Below are positions 1 through 8,669 of a stretch of DNA of 64,000 nucleotides, piece after piece. The notes under the pieces are model-generated. The model was not told where the DNA came from and made no database searches. It saw nothing but the letters and a program-made list of their open reading frames with translations. Location of the stretch: contig NZ_LACC01000025.1 in NCBI RefSeq assembly GCF_000967965.1, forward strand, positions 165,792 to 229,791. The letters run 5' to 3'. Each line of letters begins with the position of its first letter. Positions within the stretch are counted from its first letter, which is position 1. Source of the stretch: Pseudomonas fluorescens (lineage in GTDB: Bacteria; Pseudomonadota; Gammaproteobacteria; Pseudomonadales; Pseudomonadaceae). The position numbers and the translations under genes are program-made.

Positions 1-876
1 GGCCTGGTGCCGCCGCACCCGGGTCCGTTGCTGGCCATCGGCGTGTTCGGTGCCGACATCGGCAAGACCATTCTGTACGGCCTGATCGTTGCGCTGCCAA
101 CCGCCATCATCGCTGGCCCGATCTTCGGTACGTTCATTGCCAAGCACATTCCCGGTCATCCGAACCAGGAGCTGGTGGATCAACTGGCACGCGAAACCGA
201 TTCGGCTGAACTGCCGAGCTTCGGCATCACGCTGGTGACCGTGCTACTGCCGGTGTTCCTGATGCTGCTGAAAACCTTTGCCGACGTGGTGCTGCCCGAT
301 GGCAACATCTTCCGCGCTTTCATGGACCTGATCGGTCACCCGATTTCGGCGTTGCTGCTGGCATTGCTGCTGTCGCTGTATACCTTCGGCTACAAGCAGG
401 GCATCGGTTCCAGCCAAATGATGAAATGGCTGGATGCGAGCCTCGCGCCGACCGCCGCGATCATCCTGATCATCGGTGCCGGTGGTGGCTTCAAGCAGAT
501 GCTGGTGACCAGCGGCGTGGGTGACGTGATTGGCCACATGGCGGTGAACGCACAGATCTCGCCGATCCTGCTGGCCTGGCTGGTGGCGGCGGTGATCCGT
601 ATCGCGACCGGTTCGGCGACTGTGGCGACCATCACTGGCGCCGGCATCGTGGTGCCGGTGGTGGGGATGATTCCGGGTGTGAACCGTGAGCTGCTGGTGC
701 TGGCCACCGGTGCAGGTTCCCTGATCCTGTCCCACGTCAACGACGCCGGTTTCTGGCTGGTCAAGCAGTACTTCAACATGACCGTGGCCGAAACCTTCAA
801 GACCTGGACCGCGATGGAAACCATCCTCTCCGTGGTTGGCCTGTGCTTCATCCTGCTGTTGTCGCTGTTCGTCTAA
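1..876 (+). CDS. GntP family gluconate:H+ symporter, 3' part
   Basis: Inner-membrane permease of the GntP family, which imports gluconate or a related sugar acid with protons. The reading frame is open from the first base, so the N-terminus lies outside the window; about 290 residues are visible. They are strongly hydrophobic with long helices and carry family-typical stretches: GLVPPHPGPL at the truncated start, then RIATGSATVATITGAGIV and SLILSHVNDAGFWLVKQYF near the C-terminus. A gluconate kinase or GntR regulator would be expected upstream but cannot be seen. A strong hairpin terminator follows 17 bases after the stop. The family call is firm; the exact substrate is inferred. Confidence 0.93.
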   Translation, partial: GLVPPHPGPLLAIGVFGADIGKTILYGLIVALPTAIIAGPIFGTFIAKHIPGHPNQELVDQLARETDSAELPSFGITLVTVLLPVFLMLLKTFADVVLPDGNIFRAFMDLIGHPISALLLALLLSLYTFGYKQGIGSSQMMKWLDASLAPTAAIILIIGAGGGFKQMLVTSGVGDVIGHMAVNAQISPILLAWLVAAVIRIATGSATVATITGAGIVVPVVGMIPGVNRELLVLATGAGSLILSHVNDAGFWLVKQYFNMTVAETFKTWTAMETILSVVGLCFILLLSLFV

Positions 877-892
877 GCGATTCGACAGACAC

Positions 893-920
893 AAAAAAAC
901 CGCAGCGATGCGGTTTTTTT
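893..920 (+). terminator. Rho-independent terminator after gntP-like gene
   Basis: A-rich tract, CCGCA-GCGA-TGCGG stem-loop, then seven T residues. Placed directly after the permease stop codon, as expected for its transcription end. Confidence 0.88.
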
Positions 921-955
921 GTGGGTGAAATAGATCTCTGTCAGTGGATGCATTT

Positions 956-1088
956 TGTGGCGAGGGAGCTTGCTCCCGCTCGGCTGCGAAGCAGTCGTAA
1001 ACCCGTCAACCGCATCTCTATGGCGAAATGAGGTGCCCGGATTGGGGGCCGCTTCGCAGCCCAGCGGGAGCAAGCTCCCTCGCCACAG
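956..1088. repeat. REP doublet (TGTGGCGAGGG type)
   Basis: Two inverted copies: TGTGGCGAGGGAGCTTGCTC on the left and its complement GAGCAAGCTCCCTCGCCACA on the right, each with a CTGCGAAGC/GCTTCGCAG inner arm, about 60 bases apart. This is the usual Pseudomonas REPIN arrangement, lying between two convergent genes. The same type recurs at 25390-25537. Confidence 0.85.
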
Positions 1089-1114
1089 GAATGTTGTTGC
1101 CACAGGTTTTTGTG

Positions 1115-2332
1115 TCAGGCGTTGGATTTGTTGACTAGCCCATCCGCCCTGAACATCCCGCGAATCCCGCGCACGGCCTGACGAATCCGGTCCTGGTTTT
1201 CGATCAGGGCGAAGCGCACGTGATCATCGCCGTATTCGCCAAACCCGACGCCCGGCGAGACACACACCTTGGCTTCGGCCAGCAGTTTCTTGGCAAACTC
1301 CAGCGAGCCCAGGTGCGCATAAGCCTCGGGAATCTTGGCCCAGACGTACATCGAGGCTTTCGGGTTTTCCACCATCCAGCCCAGTTCATGCAGGCCTTTG
1401 ACCAGCACGTTACGCCGCTGCCGATACTGCTCGGCGATGTCGCGCACGCATTGCTGATCGCCTTCCAGCGCCGCGATGGCCGCGACTTGCAGTGGGGTGA
1501 ACGTGCCGTAGTCGTGGTAGCTCTTGATTCGCGCCAGAGCGTTGACCAGTTCCGGGTTGCCGACCATGAAGCCAATGCGCCAGCCGGCCATGTTGTAGCT
1601 CTTGGACAGGGTGAAAAACTCCACCGCAATGTCCTTGGCCCCCGGCACCTGCATGATCGACGGGGCTTTCCAGCCGTCGTAGACAATGTCGGCGTAGGCC
1701 AGGTCGTGCACCACCAGCACATCGTACTGCTTGGCGAGGGCAATGACTCGCTCGAAGAAATCCAGCTCCACGCACTGGGCGGTGGGGTTGGACGGGAAGC
1801 CGAGGATCATCATCTTCGGCTTGGGGATCGAGCCGCGAATGGCCCGCTCCAGTTCAGCGAAGAAATCCACGCCCGGCACCAGTGGCACCGACCGCACTTG
1901 GGCGCCGGCAATCACCGCGCCGTAGATGTGAATCGGGTAGCTCGGGTTCGGCACCAGTACGGTGTCGCCTTGGTCGAGGGTGGCCAGCATCAAGTGCGCC
2001 AGGCCTTCCTTGGAGCCGATGGTGACAATGGCCTCGCTTTCCGGGTCGATGTCGACCGCGTAGCGATCCTTGTACCAGTTGGAAATCGCCCGGCGCAGGC
2101 GCGGAATGCCCTTGGAGGTGGAGTAACCGTGGGTGTCTTCGCGCTGGGCGACCTGCACAAGTTTTTCGACGATGTGCGGCGGCGTGGCGCCGTCGGGGTT
2201 GCCCATGCTCAAGTCGATGATGTCTTCGCCACGACGACGGGCGGCCATCTTCAGCTCGGCGGTGATGTTGAAAACGTAAGGGGGGAGTCGATCTATGCGC
2301 GCAAAGCGGCGCGGCGAACCTTGTTCGGCCAT
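1115..2332 (-). CDS. alaC: alanine transaminase AlaC
   Basis: PLP-dependent class I/II aminotransferase, 405 residues, normal family length. AlaC interconverts pyruvate plus glutamate with alanine plus 2-oxoglutarate in the cytosol. The N-terminal FARIDRLPPYVFN and the DLSMGNPDGATPPHIV block are typical of the AlaC/YfdZ group. The PLP lysine is K244 in FTLSKSYNMAGWRIGF; SNPTA (181-185) and the D210-Y213 pair fit cofactor contacts. It stands alone, convergent with the gntP-like gene and divergent from the LysE gene. A diaminopimelate or other amino-donor role cannot be excluded by sequence alone. Confidence 0.92.
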   Translation of the reverse strand: MAEQGSPRRFARIDRLPPYVFNITAELKMAARRRGEDIIDLSMGNPDGATPPHIVEKLVQVAQREDTHGYSTSKGIPRLRRAISNWYKDRYAVDIDPESEAIVTIGSKEGLAHLMLATLDQGDTVLVPNPSYPIHIYGAVIAGAQVRSVPLVPGVDFFAELERAIRGSIPKPKMMILGFPSNPTAQCVELDFFERVIALAKQYDVLVVHDLAYADIVYDGWKAPSIMQVPGAKDIAVEFFTLSKSYNMAGWRIGFMVGNPELVNALARIKSYHDYGTFTPLQVAAIAALEGDQQCVRDIAEQYRQRRNVLVKGLHELGWMVENPKASMYVWAKIPEAYAHLGSLEFAKKLLAEAKVCVSPGVGFGEYGDDHVRFALIENQDRIRQAVRGIRGMFRADGLVNKSNA

Positions 2333-2471
2333 TGTTGCCTCGGATAACGTAAGCGCCCGGAACCGTCCGAGCGACGCTGGTCACTGCGGTGACCTGTGGC
2401 GGAATGTAAGGGCAGCTGTGGCAGACTGTCCAGCCTCAATGTAAACAAATTTGTCCGAAGGATAGGGTTCG

Positions 2472-3134
2472 ATGGAATTTACCAGCGGCTTCTTGCTGAG
2501 TCTCTCGCTGTGCCTGGATATCGGTGTGGCCAACATCGCGATGATCACCCTGGCCATGCAGCGCGGCTATTTCCAGGGCTTTGCCCTGGGGCTCGGGACC
2601 TGCGTCGGCGACCTGATCTACGCGGTACTGGCGCTGGCCGGCATGACCGTGTTGCTGCAGTACGAAAGCGTGCGTTGGGTGTTGTGGATCGGTGGCTCGG
2701 CGCTGCTGGTGTACTTCGCAGCGAAGATGATCTATTCGGCGATTCACCACGAGGCGCTGCTGGCCGAGACGGCGGAGGTCGGGAACAATTCCCACCGCAA
2801 GGAGTTTTTCCGCGGGATTTTCCTGGCCATGTCTTCGCCCAGCGCGATTCTCTGGTTCGCCGCGGTGGGCGGCACCTTGATCGCCCGTTCCGGTGGCGGT
2901 GGCCCGCTCAGCTCGGCACTGTTTCTCGGCGGTTTCCTCTGTGCCGGGCTGCTCTGGTCGGCCGGGCTGTGCTTCGCCGCGAGCCATGGCGGCAAGTTGC
3001 TGGGGGACAAGCTGCTGCGTTATTCCTACATGGCATCGGCGGCGATCTTCTGCTATTTCGCGGTCTATGTGATCCTATCGGGTTACAACGAGTTCGTTGG
3101 CGCCGCTGCCGTCGAGCAATTGCACGCACTGTAA
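2472..3134 (+). CDS. LysE family amino-acid exporter
   Basis: Small inner-membrane protein of 220 residues with about six hydrophobic helices, the standard LysE/RhtB layout. The N-terminus (FTSGFLLSLSLCLDIGVANI) aligns with the first helix of LysE translocators, where many members have a GP-A-T motif; here it is D-I-G-V-A. The middle FFRGIFLAMSSPSAILWFAAVGG is the usual second conserved block. Family members export amino acids or related metabolites. The start has a purine-rich GAAGGATAGG just upstream. Substrate unknown. Confidence 0.88.
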   Translation: MEFTSGFLLSLSLCLDIGVANIAMITLAMQRGYFQGFALGLGTCVGDLIYAVLALAGMTVLLQYESVRWVLWIGGSALLVYFAAKMIYSAIHHEALLAETAEVGNNSHRKEFFRGIFLAMSSPSAILWFAAVGGTLIARSGGGGPLSSALFLGGFLCAGLLWSAGLCFAASHGGKLLGDKLLRYSYMASAAIFCYFAVYVILSGYNEFVGAAAVEQLHAL

Positions 3135-3201
3135 TTGGGCGAATCGGGTTTGGCTTCTATACTCCCAGCCGAACCCATTTTTATGCGTCAGGAGTCGAGT
3201 C

Positions 3202-3687
3202 ATGGATGAGTTAGCACGCGTCGAACTGACGCAACCGCGCTTCGAACACGGGCACTTCCTGCTGATTGCAGGGCTGGGCGGACAATTTACCCAGCAAACC
3301 ACCCAAGGCATTCCCGATCTCTGGGAAAAATTCATCCCGCATATGGGCCACATTCCTGGCCAAAAAGGCGAAGTCACCTACGGCGTCTGCTGCAATTTCG
3401 ACGGCAAGGGCGGCTTCGACTACATCGCTGGCGTCGAGATCAGCAAGCTCGACGACTTGCCGGAAACCTACCGCTGGGTAGAAGTTCAGCCGCAGCAGTA
3501 CGTGGTGTTTGAACACAAGGGACCGCTGGACACCCTGCCGCAAACCTTCCAGTACATCCATGGCACGTGGCTGCCGCAGTCCGGCCATGAGCTATTGGCG
3601 GCCCCGGAGTTCGAGCGCTACAGCGAAGACTTCAACCCCAAGCTCAACACCGGCAAGCTGGAAATCTGGCTGCCGATCAAGGCGTGA
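3202..3687 (+). CDS. GyrI-like / AraC effector-binding domain protein
   Basis: 161-residue soluble protein made only of a GyrI-like (AraC_E_bind, SOUL-like) small-molecule-binding domain, with no DNA-binding domain. The C-terminal part YVVFEHKGPLDTLPQTFQYI then GTWLPQSG and FERYSEDFNP...LEIWLPI is the diagnostic end of this fold. The ATG at 3202 follows GGAGTCGAGTC. Related stand-alone proteins bind cationic ligands or act as GyrI-like DNA gyrase modulators; no ligand can be named here. It lies 67 bases after the LysE gene, so the two could share a transcript. Confidence 0.85.
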   Translation: MDELARVELTQPRFEHGHFLLIAGLGGQFTQQTTQGIPDLWEKFIPHMGHIPGQKGEVTYGVCCNFDGKGGFDYIAGVEISKLDDLPETYRWVEVQPQQYVVFEHKGPLDTLPQTFQYIHGTWLPQSGHELLAAPEFERYSEDFNPKLNTGKLEIWLPIKA

Positions 3688-3785
3688 TACGTGTATCGAG
3701 AGGCGGATCAGCCGATTCGTCTCTCGATGTCCCACGGCGGCTGATTTATCATCCCCAGCCTTTCCCACGCTGATTCCGAGCTGCC

Positions 3786-4274
3786 ATGAACACCGTCATC
3801 CGCAACGTCACCCCCGCCGACCTGGACCGCTGCTTTGCCATCGAAACCCTTGCCTATGAAGGGGACGAAGCCGCGACCCGCGAGAAGATCGCCACCCGCA
3901 TCGCCACCTGGCCCGAGGGTTTTATCGTCGCGGAAGTGGACGGGGTTGTCGCCGGATTCATCAATTCCGGTGCGGCGTTCCAGGTGGAAATGTCGGACGA
4001 GGCGTTCAAGGAACTGATCGGCCACGACCCGGCCGGGCCGCACGTGGTGATCATGTCGGTGGTGGTGCACCCGGATTATCAGGGCCAAGGCCTGGCCAAG
4101 CGCCTGATGGGCGAGTTCATCGAGCGCATGCGTGGGATGGGCAAGGTCACCATCAACCTGATGTGCAAGGAGCGGCATATTCCGTTGTATGCCGGTTTCG
4201 GCTTTGCCTACGTCAAGCCTTCGGCGTCCGACCATGGCGGCATGGCGTGGCATGAGATGGTGCTCGAACTCTGA
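3786..4274 (+). CDS. GNAT family N-acetyltransferase (AANAT-like)
   Basis: 162-residue acetyl-CoA-dependent acetyltransferase. The acetyl-CoA loop is visible as VVHPDYQGQGLAKRLMGEF (Q/R-x-x-G-x-G/A form), preceded by the VIMSVVV strand and followed by NLMCKERHIPLYAGFGF, the usual C-terminal strand-helix of the fold. The N-terminal RNVTPADLDRCFAIETLAYEGDEAAT resembles the arylalkylamine-type (AANAT) branch. Substrate not predictable. It starts about 100 bases after the GyrI-like gene and is followed by a REP doublet. Confidence 0.88.
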   Translation: MNTVIRNVTPADLDRCFAIETLAYEGDEAATREKIATRIATWPEGFIVAEVDGVVAGFINSGAAFQVEMSDEAFKELIGHDPAGPHVVIMSVVVHPDYQGQGLAKRLMGEFIERMRGMGKVTINLMCKERHIPLYAGFGFAYVKPSASDHGGMAWHEMVLEL

Positions 4275-4289
4275 TCCGACGTAGATCCC

Positions 4290-4375
4290 CTGTAGGAGCG
4301 AGCCTGCTCGCGAAGGTGTGTCAGCATAAGTGGTGTCGACTGACACTCCATCGCGAGCAGGCTCGCTCCTACAGG
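4290..4375. repeat. REP doublet (GTAGGAGCGAGCCTGCTCGCGA type)
   Basis: CTGTAGGAGCGAGCCTGCTC and its inverted complement, separated by about 40 bases that themselves contain a GTGTCAG/CTGACAC pair. It lies between two convergent genes. The same unit recurs at 45981-46062, 49717-49805 and 52613-52702. Confidence 0.88.
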
Positions 4376-4419
4376 GGGCGGTGTTGTATCAGTAATGTCT
4401 GCAAAAAACTAACGCGCAG

Positions 4420-4905
4420 TCAAAACACCAACCCCATCCGCCGCTCATAACCGATCCGGCCCTTGTACGCCTCGCCGCTGTCGACAAAGCCAAACCTGGC
4501 GTACAGGGCGATCGCAGCCTCGTTGTCGGCGTCCACCGACAACTCCAGCCCCCTGATTTCCGGCCAGGCCAGGCGCGCCGCTTCGGGCAGCGCCTGCAGG
4601 CAGGCCTTGCCGTAGCCCTTGCCCTGGGCACGTTGGTCGACTTGCAGGGCATGCAGCGTGGCGCTGTGCTCATCGGCCCAGGCCGGCAACACCGGCGGGC
4701 GCTTGAGCAGCAGGAAAGCGACAGGCACATCTTCGGCCAGCAGGGCGAACCCCTTGACTCCGGGGCCGGGCTTGGACAACAAGGTGTGCAAGGCGCCGTG
4801 GATGTCACCCGAGAACTTGATCTGTTCCGAATGCACTTCAATAGCCTCGACCTGCTGGCGTTGCAGCACATTCAGGCATTCATAAGGCACAAGTCGGGCT
4901 GTCAC
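4420..4905 (-). CDS. GNAT family N-acetyltransferase
   Basis: 161 residues. The acetyl-CoA-binding segment is LQVDQRAQGKGYGKACLQAL (R/Q-x-x-G-x-G: RAQGKGYG), followed by GLELSVDADNEAAIALYARFGF, the classic C-terminal N-x-x-A-x-x-x-Y-x-x-x-GF motif. It is a single-domain cytosolic acetyltransferase whose substrate cannot be inferred. It is convergent with the AANAT-like gene and divergent from the SnoaL-like gene. The start ATG at 4905 is the first in-frame one. Confidence 0.88.
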   Translation of the reverse strand: MTARLVPYECLNVLQRQQVEAIEVHSEQIKFSGDIHGALHTLLSKPGPGVKGFALLAEDVPVAFLLLKRPPVLPAWADEHSATLHALQVDQRAQGKGYGKACLQALPEAARLAWPEIRGLELSVDADNEAAIALYARFGFVDSGEAYKGRIGYERRMGLVF

Positions 4906-5046
4906 TGGCGTGTCCTGTTTCCAACTGAAAATGAGCCTCGGATTCTAGCGAGTTTGGCTTTATGGTTTATTTTTATTTCGTCTGTCGATTTGCCGGATCG
5001 CCGGACGACTAAGGGTGTCTTCCAATAAAAACCACGGAGAACCACC

Positions 5047-5472
5047 ATGAATGCGCAAACCCAGATCCAGAACCTGATCGAAACCTATCGTCAGGCCATG
5101 ATGGCCAAGGACGTAGATAAAATCATGACCCTGTATGCCGACGACATCGTCTCCTTCGACGCGGTCAAGGCCTTGCAATTCAAGGGCAAAGAGGCGTACC
5201 GCGCGCATTGGGAAGATTGCATGAAAATGTGCCCTGGTCCGCACATTTTCGAGTTCCAGGACATCCGCATCGAGGCGTCCCAGGAGATCGCCTTCGCCCA
5301 TTGGCTGGCCCATTGCGGCGGCACCAACGACAAGGGCGAAACCCAGGCCTGCTGGATGCGCGGCAGTGCGTGCTATCGCCAGGAAGACGGGTTGTGGCAG
5401 ATCGTCCATGAGCACTGGTCGGCGCCGTTCGACATGATGAGCGGCACCGTCCTGTTCGATCTGAAACCCTGA
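5047..5472 (+). CDS. SnoaL-like / NTF2-fold protein
   Basis: 141 residues with a nuclear transport factor 2 (SnoaL/DUF4440) fold: N-terminal helix with LIETYRQAMMAKDVDKIMTLYADDIVSFDAV, middle FKGKEAYRAHWEDCMKMC, and the C-terminal strand block CYRQEDGLWQIVHEHWSAPF. Such proteins bind or isomerise small molecules. A good ribosome site (GGAGAACCACC) precedes the ATG. It leads a same-strand group with the DGPF and ECF42 genes, which suggests a shared regulon, although the 78-base gap leaves room for a separate promoter. Confidence 0.85.
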   Translation: MNAQTQIQNLIETYRQAMMAKDVDKIMTLYADDIVSFDAVKALQFKGKEAYRAHWEDCMKMCPGPHIFEFQDIRIEASQEIAFAHWLAHCGGTNDKGETQACWMRGSACYRQEDGLWQIVHEHWSAPFDMMSGTVLFDLKP

Positions 5473-5550
5473 TCGATGTTATTTGTCGGGGCGCCGCGCC
5501 AAATGGCCAATCCACGGCCATAGTTGATCCGTTCGAATCAGGAGACGTTC

Positions 5551-5895
5551 ATGAAGTATTTATGCCTGGTCTACAGCGATGAGCACCTGCTGCATTCGCT
5601 GCCGGAAAGCCCGAAGGACGAAGAGTGCATGGCCTATGCCGAGTCGATCCAGGGCAGTGGCCGGATGGTCGCCGCCGAGGCGCTGGAGTCGGTACAGACC
5701 GCCACTACGGTGCGCATGCGCAACGGCAAGATGTCGATCACCGATGGCCCGTTTGCTGAAACCAAGGAGCAGTTGGCCGGTTTCTACCTGATCGATGCCA
5801 GGGACCTCAACGAAGCCATCCAGGTCGCCGGGAACATTCCGGCGGCCCGGGTCGGCAGTGTCGAAGTGCGCCCCGTTCGGCAGTTGAATCCTTAA
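5551..5895 (+). CDS. YCII-related DGPF protein, partner of ECF42
   Basis: 114-residue YciI-like (YCII/DGPF) protein. It contains the hallmark ITDGPFAETKEQLAGFYLI with the DGPF tetrapeptide, plus the start MKYLCLVYSDE and the end GSVEVRPVRQLNP. The start chosen at 5551 has AGGAG seven bases before it; the upstream in-frame ATG at 5524 lacks one. DGPF genes are known neighbours and likely targets of ECF42 sigma factors, and this gene stops one base before the sigma gene begins. The biochemical function of the family is not settled. Confidence 0.92.
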   Translation: MKYLCLVYSDEHLLHSLPESPKDEECMAYAESIQGSGRMVAAEALESVQTATTVRMRNGKMSITDGPFAETKEQLAGFYLIDARDLNEAIQVAGNIPAARVGSVEVRPVRQLNP

Positions 5896-5896
5896 G

Positions 5897-7132
5897 ATGC
5901 CGGGGCTGCCGGTTCAGGCGCAGGTCGAGCGGGTCTATCGCGAAGACTCGCGGCGGATTCTTGCGACTCTGATTCGCTTGCTGGGGGATTTCGACCTCGC
6001 CGAAGAGGCCTTGCACGAGGCGTTTTTCATCGCGGTCGAACGCTGGCAGCGTGATGGCGTGCCGGACAATCCGCGGGCCTGGCTGGTGTCCACCGGGCGC
6101 TTCAAGGCCATCGATGCCTTGCGCCGGCGCGCGCGTTTTACCGCGTCGCAGCCCTTGTTGATCGCGCAACTGGAGGCGCTGGAACAGGCCAACTGGAGTG
6201 ATGAGGACGTGGAAGACGATCGCCTGCGGCTGATCTTCACTTGCTGCCACCCGGCCCTGGCGGCCGACGCGCAAGTGCCGCTGACGCTGCGGGAAGTCTG
6301 CGACCTGACCACGGAAGAGATCGCCCGGGCCTTTCTCTCGGCCCCGGCCACCATCGCCCAGCGCATCGTGCGCGCCAAGGCGAAGATTCGCGACGCGAAA
6401 ATCCCTTATCAAGTGCCGACACTCGCCGAGTTACCCGAGCGTTTGGACAGCGTATTGCGGGTGATTTACCTGGTGTTCAACGAGGGGTACTCGGCGTCCA
6501 TCGGGGCCGAACTGATCCGCGAGGATTTGACCCGCGAAGCGATCCGTCTCGGCCGGTTGCTGGTGGAACTGCTGCCGGAGCCGGAGGTGATGGGCTTGCT
6601 GGCGTTGATGCTGCTGCACGAGTCGCGCCGCCCGGCCAGGACCTCGGCGAGCGGCGAGCTGATTGTGCTGGACGAGCAGGACCGTTCGCTGTGGGATGCC
6701 GGGTTGATCAGTGAAGGCTGCACGTTGGTCGAGCGGGCGCTGACCATGGGACGATTCGGGCCCTATTGCCTGCAAGCGGCGATCGCGGCGGTACACGCCG
6801 AAGCCCCGACGGCGGGGGAAACCGATTGGCCGCAGATTGTCGGTCTGTATGACGTCCTGCTGCGGGCGGTGCCGTCGCCGGTGATCGAGTTGAATCGTGC
6901 GGCGGCGATTTCGCAACGCGATGGTCCACTGGCGGGTCTGACGTTGGTCGACGCCATTCTGGAGCGGGGAGAACTGCTCGACTACCACCTGGCGCATTCG
7001 GCGCGGGCGCAGTTCTGTCGGCAACTGGGCCGCAAGCAAGAGGCGCGGGCGGCGTGGGAACGGGCGCTGGCGTTGACCCGACAGGAGCCGGAGCGGCGGT
7101 TTATCGAAGAGCGGCTCAAGGCACTGGATTGA
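5897..7132 (+). CDS. ECF sigma factor, ECF42 group, with C-terminal TPR-like extension
   Basis: 411 residues, much longer than a minimal ECF sigma. Residues about 10-75 form region 2 (YREDSRRILATLIRLLGDFDLAEEALHEAF, then DNPRAWLVSTGRFKAIDALRR); residues about 105-160 form region 4 (RLIFTCCHPALAADAQVPLTLREVCDLTTEEIARAF with HTH, then RIVRAKAKIRDA). The remaining ~240 residues are the DUF6596/TPR-like domain, with VIYLVFNEGYSAS and VIELNRAAAISQRDGPLAGL. This architecture plus the DGPF gene immediately upstream defines ECF42. No anti-sigma gene is visible, as is usual for the group, where the C-terminal domain is thought to control activity. Confidence 0.93.
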   Translation: MPGLPVQAQVERVYREDSRRILATLIRLLGDFDLAEEALHEAFFIAVERWQRDGVPDNPRAWLVSTGRFKAIDALRRRARFTASQPLLIAQLEALEQANWSDEDVEDDRLRLIFTCCHPALAADAQVPLTLREVCDLTTEEIARAFLSAPATIAQRIVRAKAKIRDAKIPYQVPTLAELPERLDSVLRVIYLVFNEGYSASIGAELIREDLTREAIRLGRLLVELLPEPEVMGLLALMLLHESRRPARTSASGELIVLDEQDRSLWDAGLISEGCTLVERALTMGRFGPYCLQAAIAAVHAEAPTAGETDWPQIVGLYDVLLRAVPSPVIELNRAAAISQRDGPLAGLTLVDAILERGELLDYHLAHSARAQFCRQLGRKQEARAAWERALALTRQEPERRFIEERLKALD

Positions 7133-7150
7133 TGCGGCCGTACTGGCCTC

Positions 7151-7222
7151 ATCGCGAGCAAGCTCGCTCCGAAAGGGATTGATGGCGTACTCGATACCTG
7201 TGGGAGCGAGCCTGCGCGCGAA
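7151..7222. repeat. REP doublet, diverged
   Basis: ATCGCGAGCAAGCTCGCTCC followed about 30 bases later by CTGTGGGAGCGAGCCTGCGC in the opposite orientation. Lies between the convergent sigma-factor and LysR genes. Confidence 0.75.
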
Positions 7223-7233
7223 TGGCCGCGCCG

Positions 7234-8088
7234 CTATTCCAGCATCTTGCCCAGCAACCAGCTCCCCGCCGGCCCCGGCGGATTCAGACGCGACCACAAC
7301 GCATCCACCGACACCGTTTTCGGCCAGCCGCGCACCACCAGTTCCCGCAACGTGTCGGGCCCGAACCGCTCGACCAGCCAGCGGGGCAACGGCGCCCAGC
7401 CGAATCCGCCCTGGGCCATTTCCAGCAGCATCAGATAACTCGGCGCCGACCAGACGCGGCCCTTCGCCCGACTTTCATAGGGATTGATGATGGTGGCCAG
7501 ACGCAGCTCGCGGTGCTGCTGCAGTACGTCCCGGTCGACATAGTCCACTGTCGCCAACGGATGTGCCGGGGACACGAACAAGGCGATTTCCGTACGCTCG
7601 TCCACTGTCGAGCTGACCAGGTCCGGCGGGTAGCTGTCCTGCATTTCGGCAAAGGCAATCTGCGCTCGTCCGCTTTGCACCAGCGACATCAGGTCATCGC
7701 ATTCGGCGATCAGGCATTCGAGCTCCAGGTCCGGATAACGTTGCTCGAAGGCACTGAGGGCGGCTTCGAAGCGGTCCGACTGATAGGTGTCGGACAGCGC
7801 CACCGTCAGCTTCGCTTCCACCCCTTGCGACAGCTGGCTGGCGGCTATTTCCAGGCGACTGGTGGCAGCCAGGATGTCTTCGGCCCGTTGCAGCATGACG
7901 TGCCCGGCCGGGGTCAGGCCGGGTTTGCGGCTGCTGCGGTCGAACAGGGTCAGGTTCAGGTCGATTTCCAGGCTGGCCACCGCCGCGCTGATGGTCGACT
8001 GACTGCGGCCCAATTTGCGCGCCGCGGCGGAAAACGAGCCTTGGGTCGCGGCTTCGACAAATGCCAGCAACACTTCGTGAGAGGCCAT
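7234..8088 (-). CDS. LysR family transcriptional regulator
   Basis: 284 residues. N-terminal winged HTH at about 1-60 (LLAFVEAATQGSFSAAARKLGRSQSTISAAVASLEIDLNLTLFDRSSRKPGLTPAG), then a substrate-binding-like effector domain. It is divergent from the PACE efflux gene with a 92-base gap, the usual arrangement for a LysR regulator and its target. PACE pumps are commonly paired with divergent LysR genes, so control of the pump by a cationic compound is the natural inference. Confidence 0.92.
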   Translation of the reverse strand: MASHEVLLAFVEAATQGSFSAAARKLGRSQSTISAAVASLEIDLNLTLFDRSSRKPGLTPAGHVMLQRAEDILAATSRLEIAASQLSQGVEAKLTVALSDTYQSDRFEAALSAFEQRYPDLELECLIAECDDLMSLVQSGRAQIAFAEMQDSYPPDLVSSTVDERTEIALFVSPAHPLATVDYVDRDVLQQHRELRLATIINPYESRAKGRVWSAPSYLMLLEMAQGGFGWAPLPRWLVERFGPDTLRELVVRGWPKTVSVDALWSRLNPPGPAGSWLLGKMLE

Positions 8089-8180
8089 GAACTATCGCCT
8101 TGATCGATGGTTATTGGTTATGAAGTATCGGTGTGATGACGGATCATGGCAACCACACAGTCACTCAAGGGAATTCGGCC

Positions 8181-8615
8181 ATGAGCGCCAACAAATCCAT
8201 TACTGAACGTATTTTTCAAGCCATCGGCTTCGAACTGCTGGCCATCCTGATCTGTACCCCGTTGCTGGCCTGGATCATGAAGAAACCGATGATGGAAATG
8301 GGCATGGTCACCGTCCTCATCGCCGGCCTGGCCCTGGCCTGGAACGTGGTCTTCAACGGTATGTTCGATCGGCTGCTCAAGCGCCTCGCCATCGCACACA
8401 ACGCCTGGGTCCGCGTGGTGCATGCGCTGTTGTTCGAAGGCGGGCTGGTCGCCCTCGGCGTGCCGCTGATCGCCTGGTGGCTGAATGTCAGCCTGTGGCA
8501 AGCGTTCCTGCTGGATATCGGTGTGTTGCTGTTCTTCCTGCCGTACACCTACGTCTACCACTGGGCGTATGACGTGGTTCGGGAGCGGATGCTGGTGACT
8601 CGCGAGGTTTGCTAA
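8181..8615 (+). CDS. PACE family antimicrobial-compound efflux transporter (AceI-like)
   Basis: 144 residues with four hydrophobic helices formed from two repeated bacterial-transmembrane-pair units: SITERIFQAIGFELLAILICTPLLAW...LIAGLALAWNVVFNGMFD and VRVVHALLFEGGLVALGVPLIAWWL...LYTYVYHWAYDVVRE-like. The first-helix glutamate (E in GFELLAI) fits the proton-linked residue of AceI. PACE proteins expel biocides such as chlorhexidine or short polyamines. The start at 8181 is chosen for fit to family length; AAGGG lies 10 bases upstream. Confidence 0.9.
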   Translation: MSANKSITERIFQAIGFELLAILICTPLLAWIMKKPMMEMGMVTVLIAGLALAWNVVFNGMFDRLLKRLAIAHNAWVRVVHALLFEGGLVALGVPLIAWWLNVSLWQAFLLDIGVLLFFLPYTYVYHWAYDVVRERMLVTREVC

Positions 8616-8625
8616 GTACCGTTTT

Positions 8626-8655
8626 TGTGGCGAGGGCGCTAGCTTCCTCGCCACA
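8626..8655. repeat. Single REP palindrome (TGTGGCGAGG type)
   Basis: TGTGGCGAGG...CCTCGCCACA with short degenerate centre, between the convergent PACE and CorA-family genes; it may serve as a shared 3' hairpin. Confidence 0.7.
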
Positions 8656-8669
8656 GGGGTTAGCAGACG

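Noticed and set aside
1220..2347. Long open frame on the plus strand opposite alaC
   Set aside because: Mirror of a GC-rich gene with no family features; alaC on the minus strand is complete and has all motifs.
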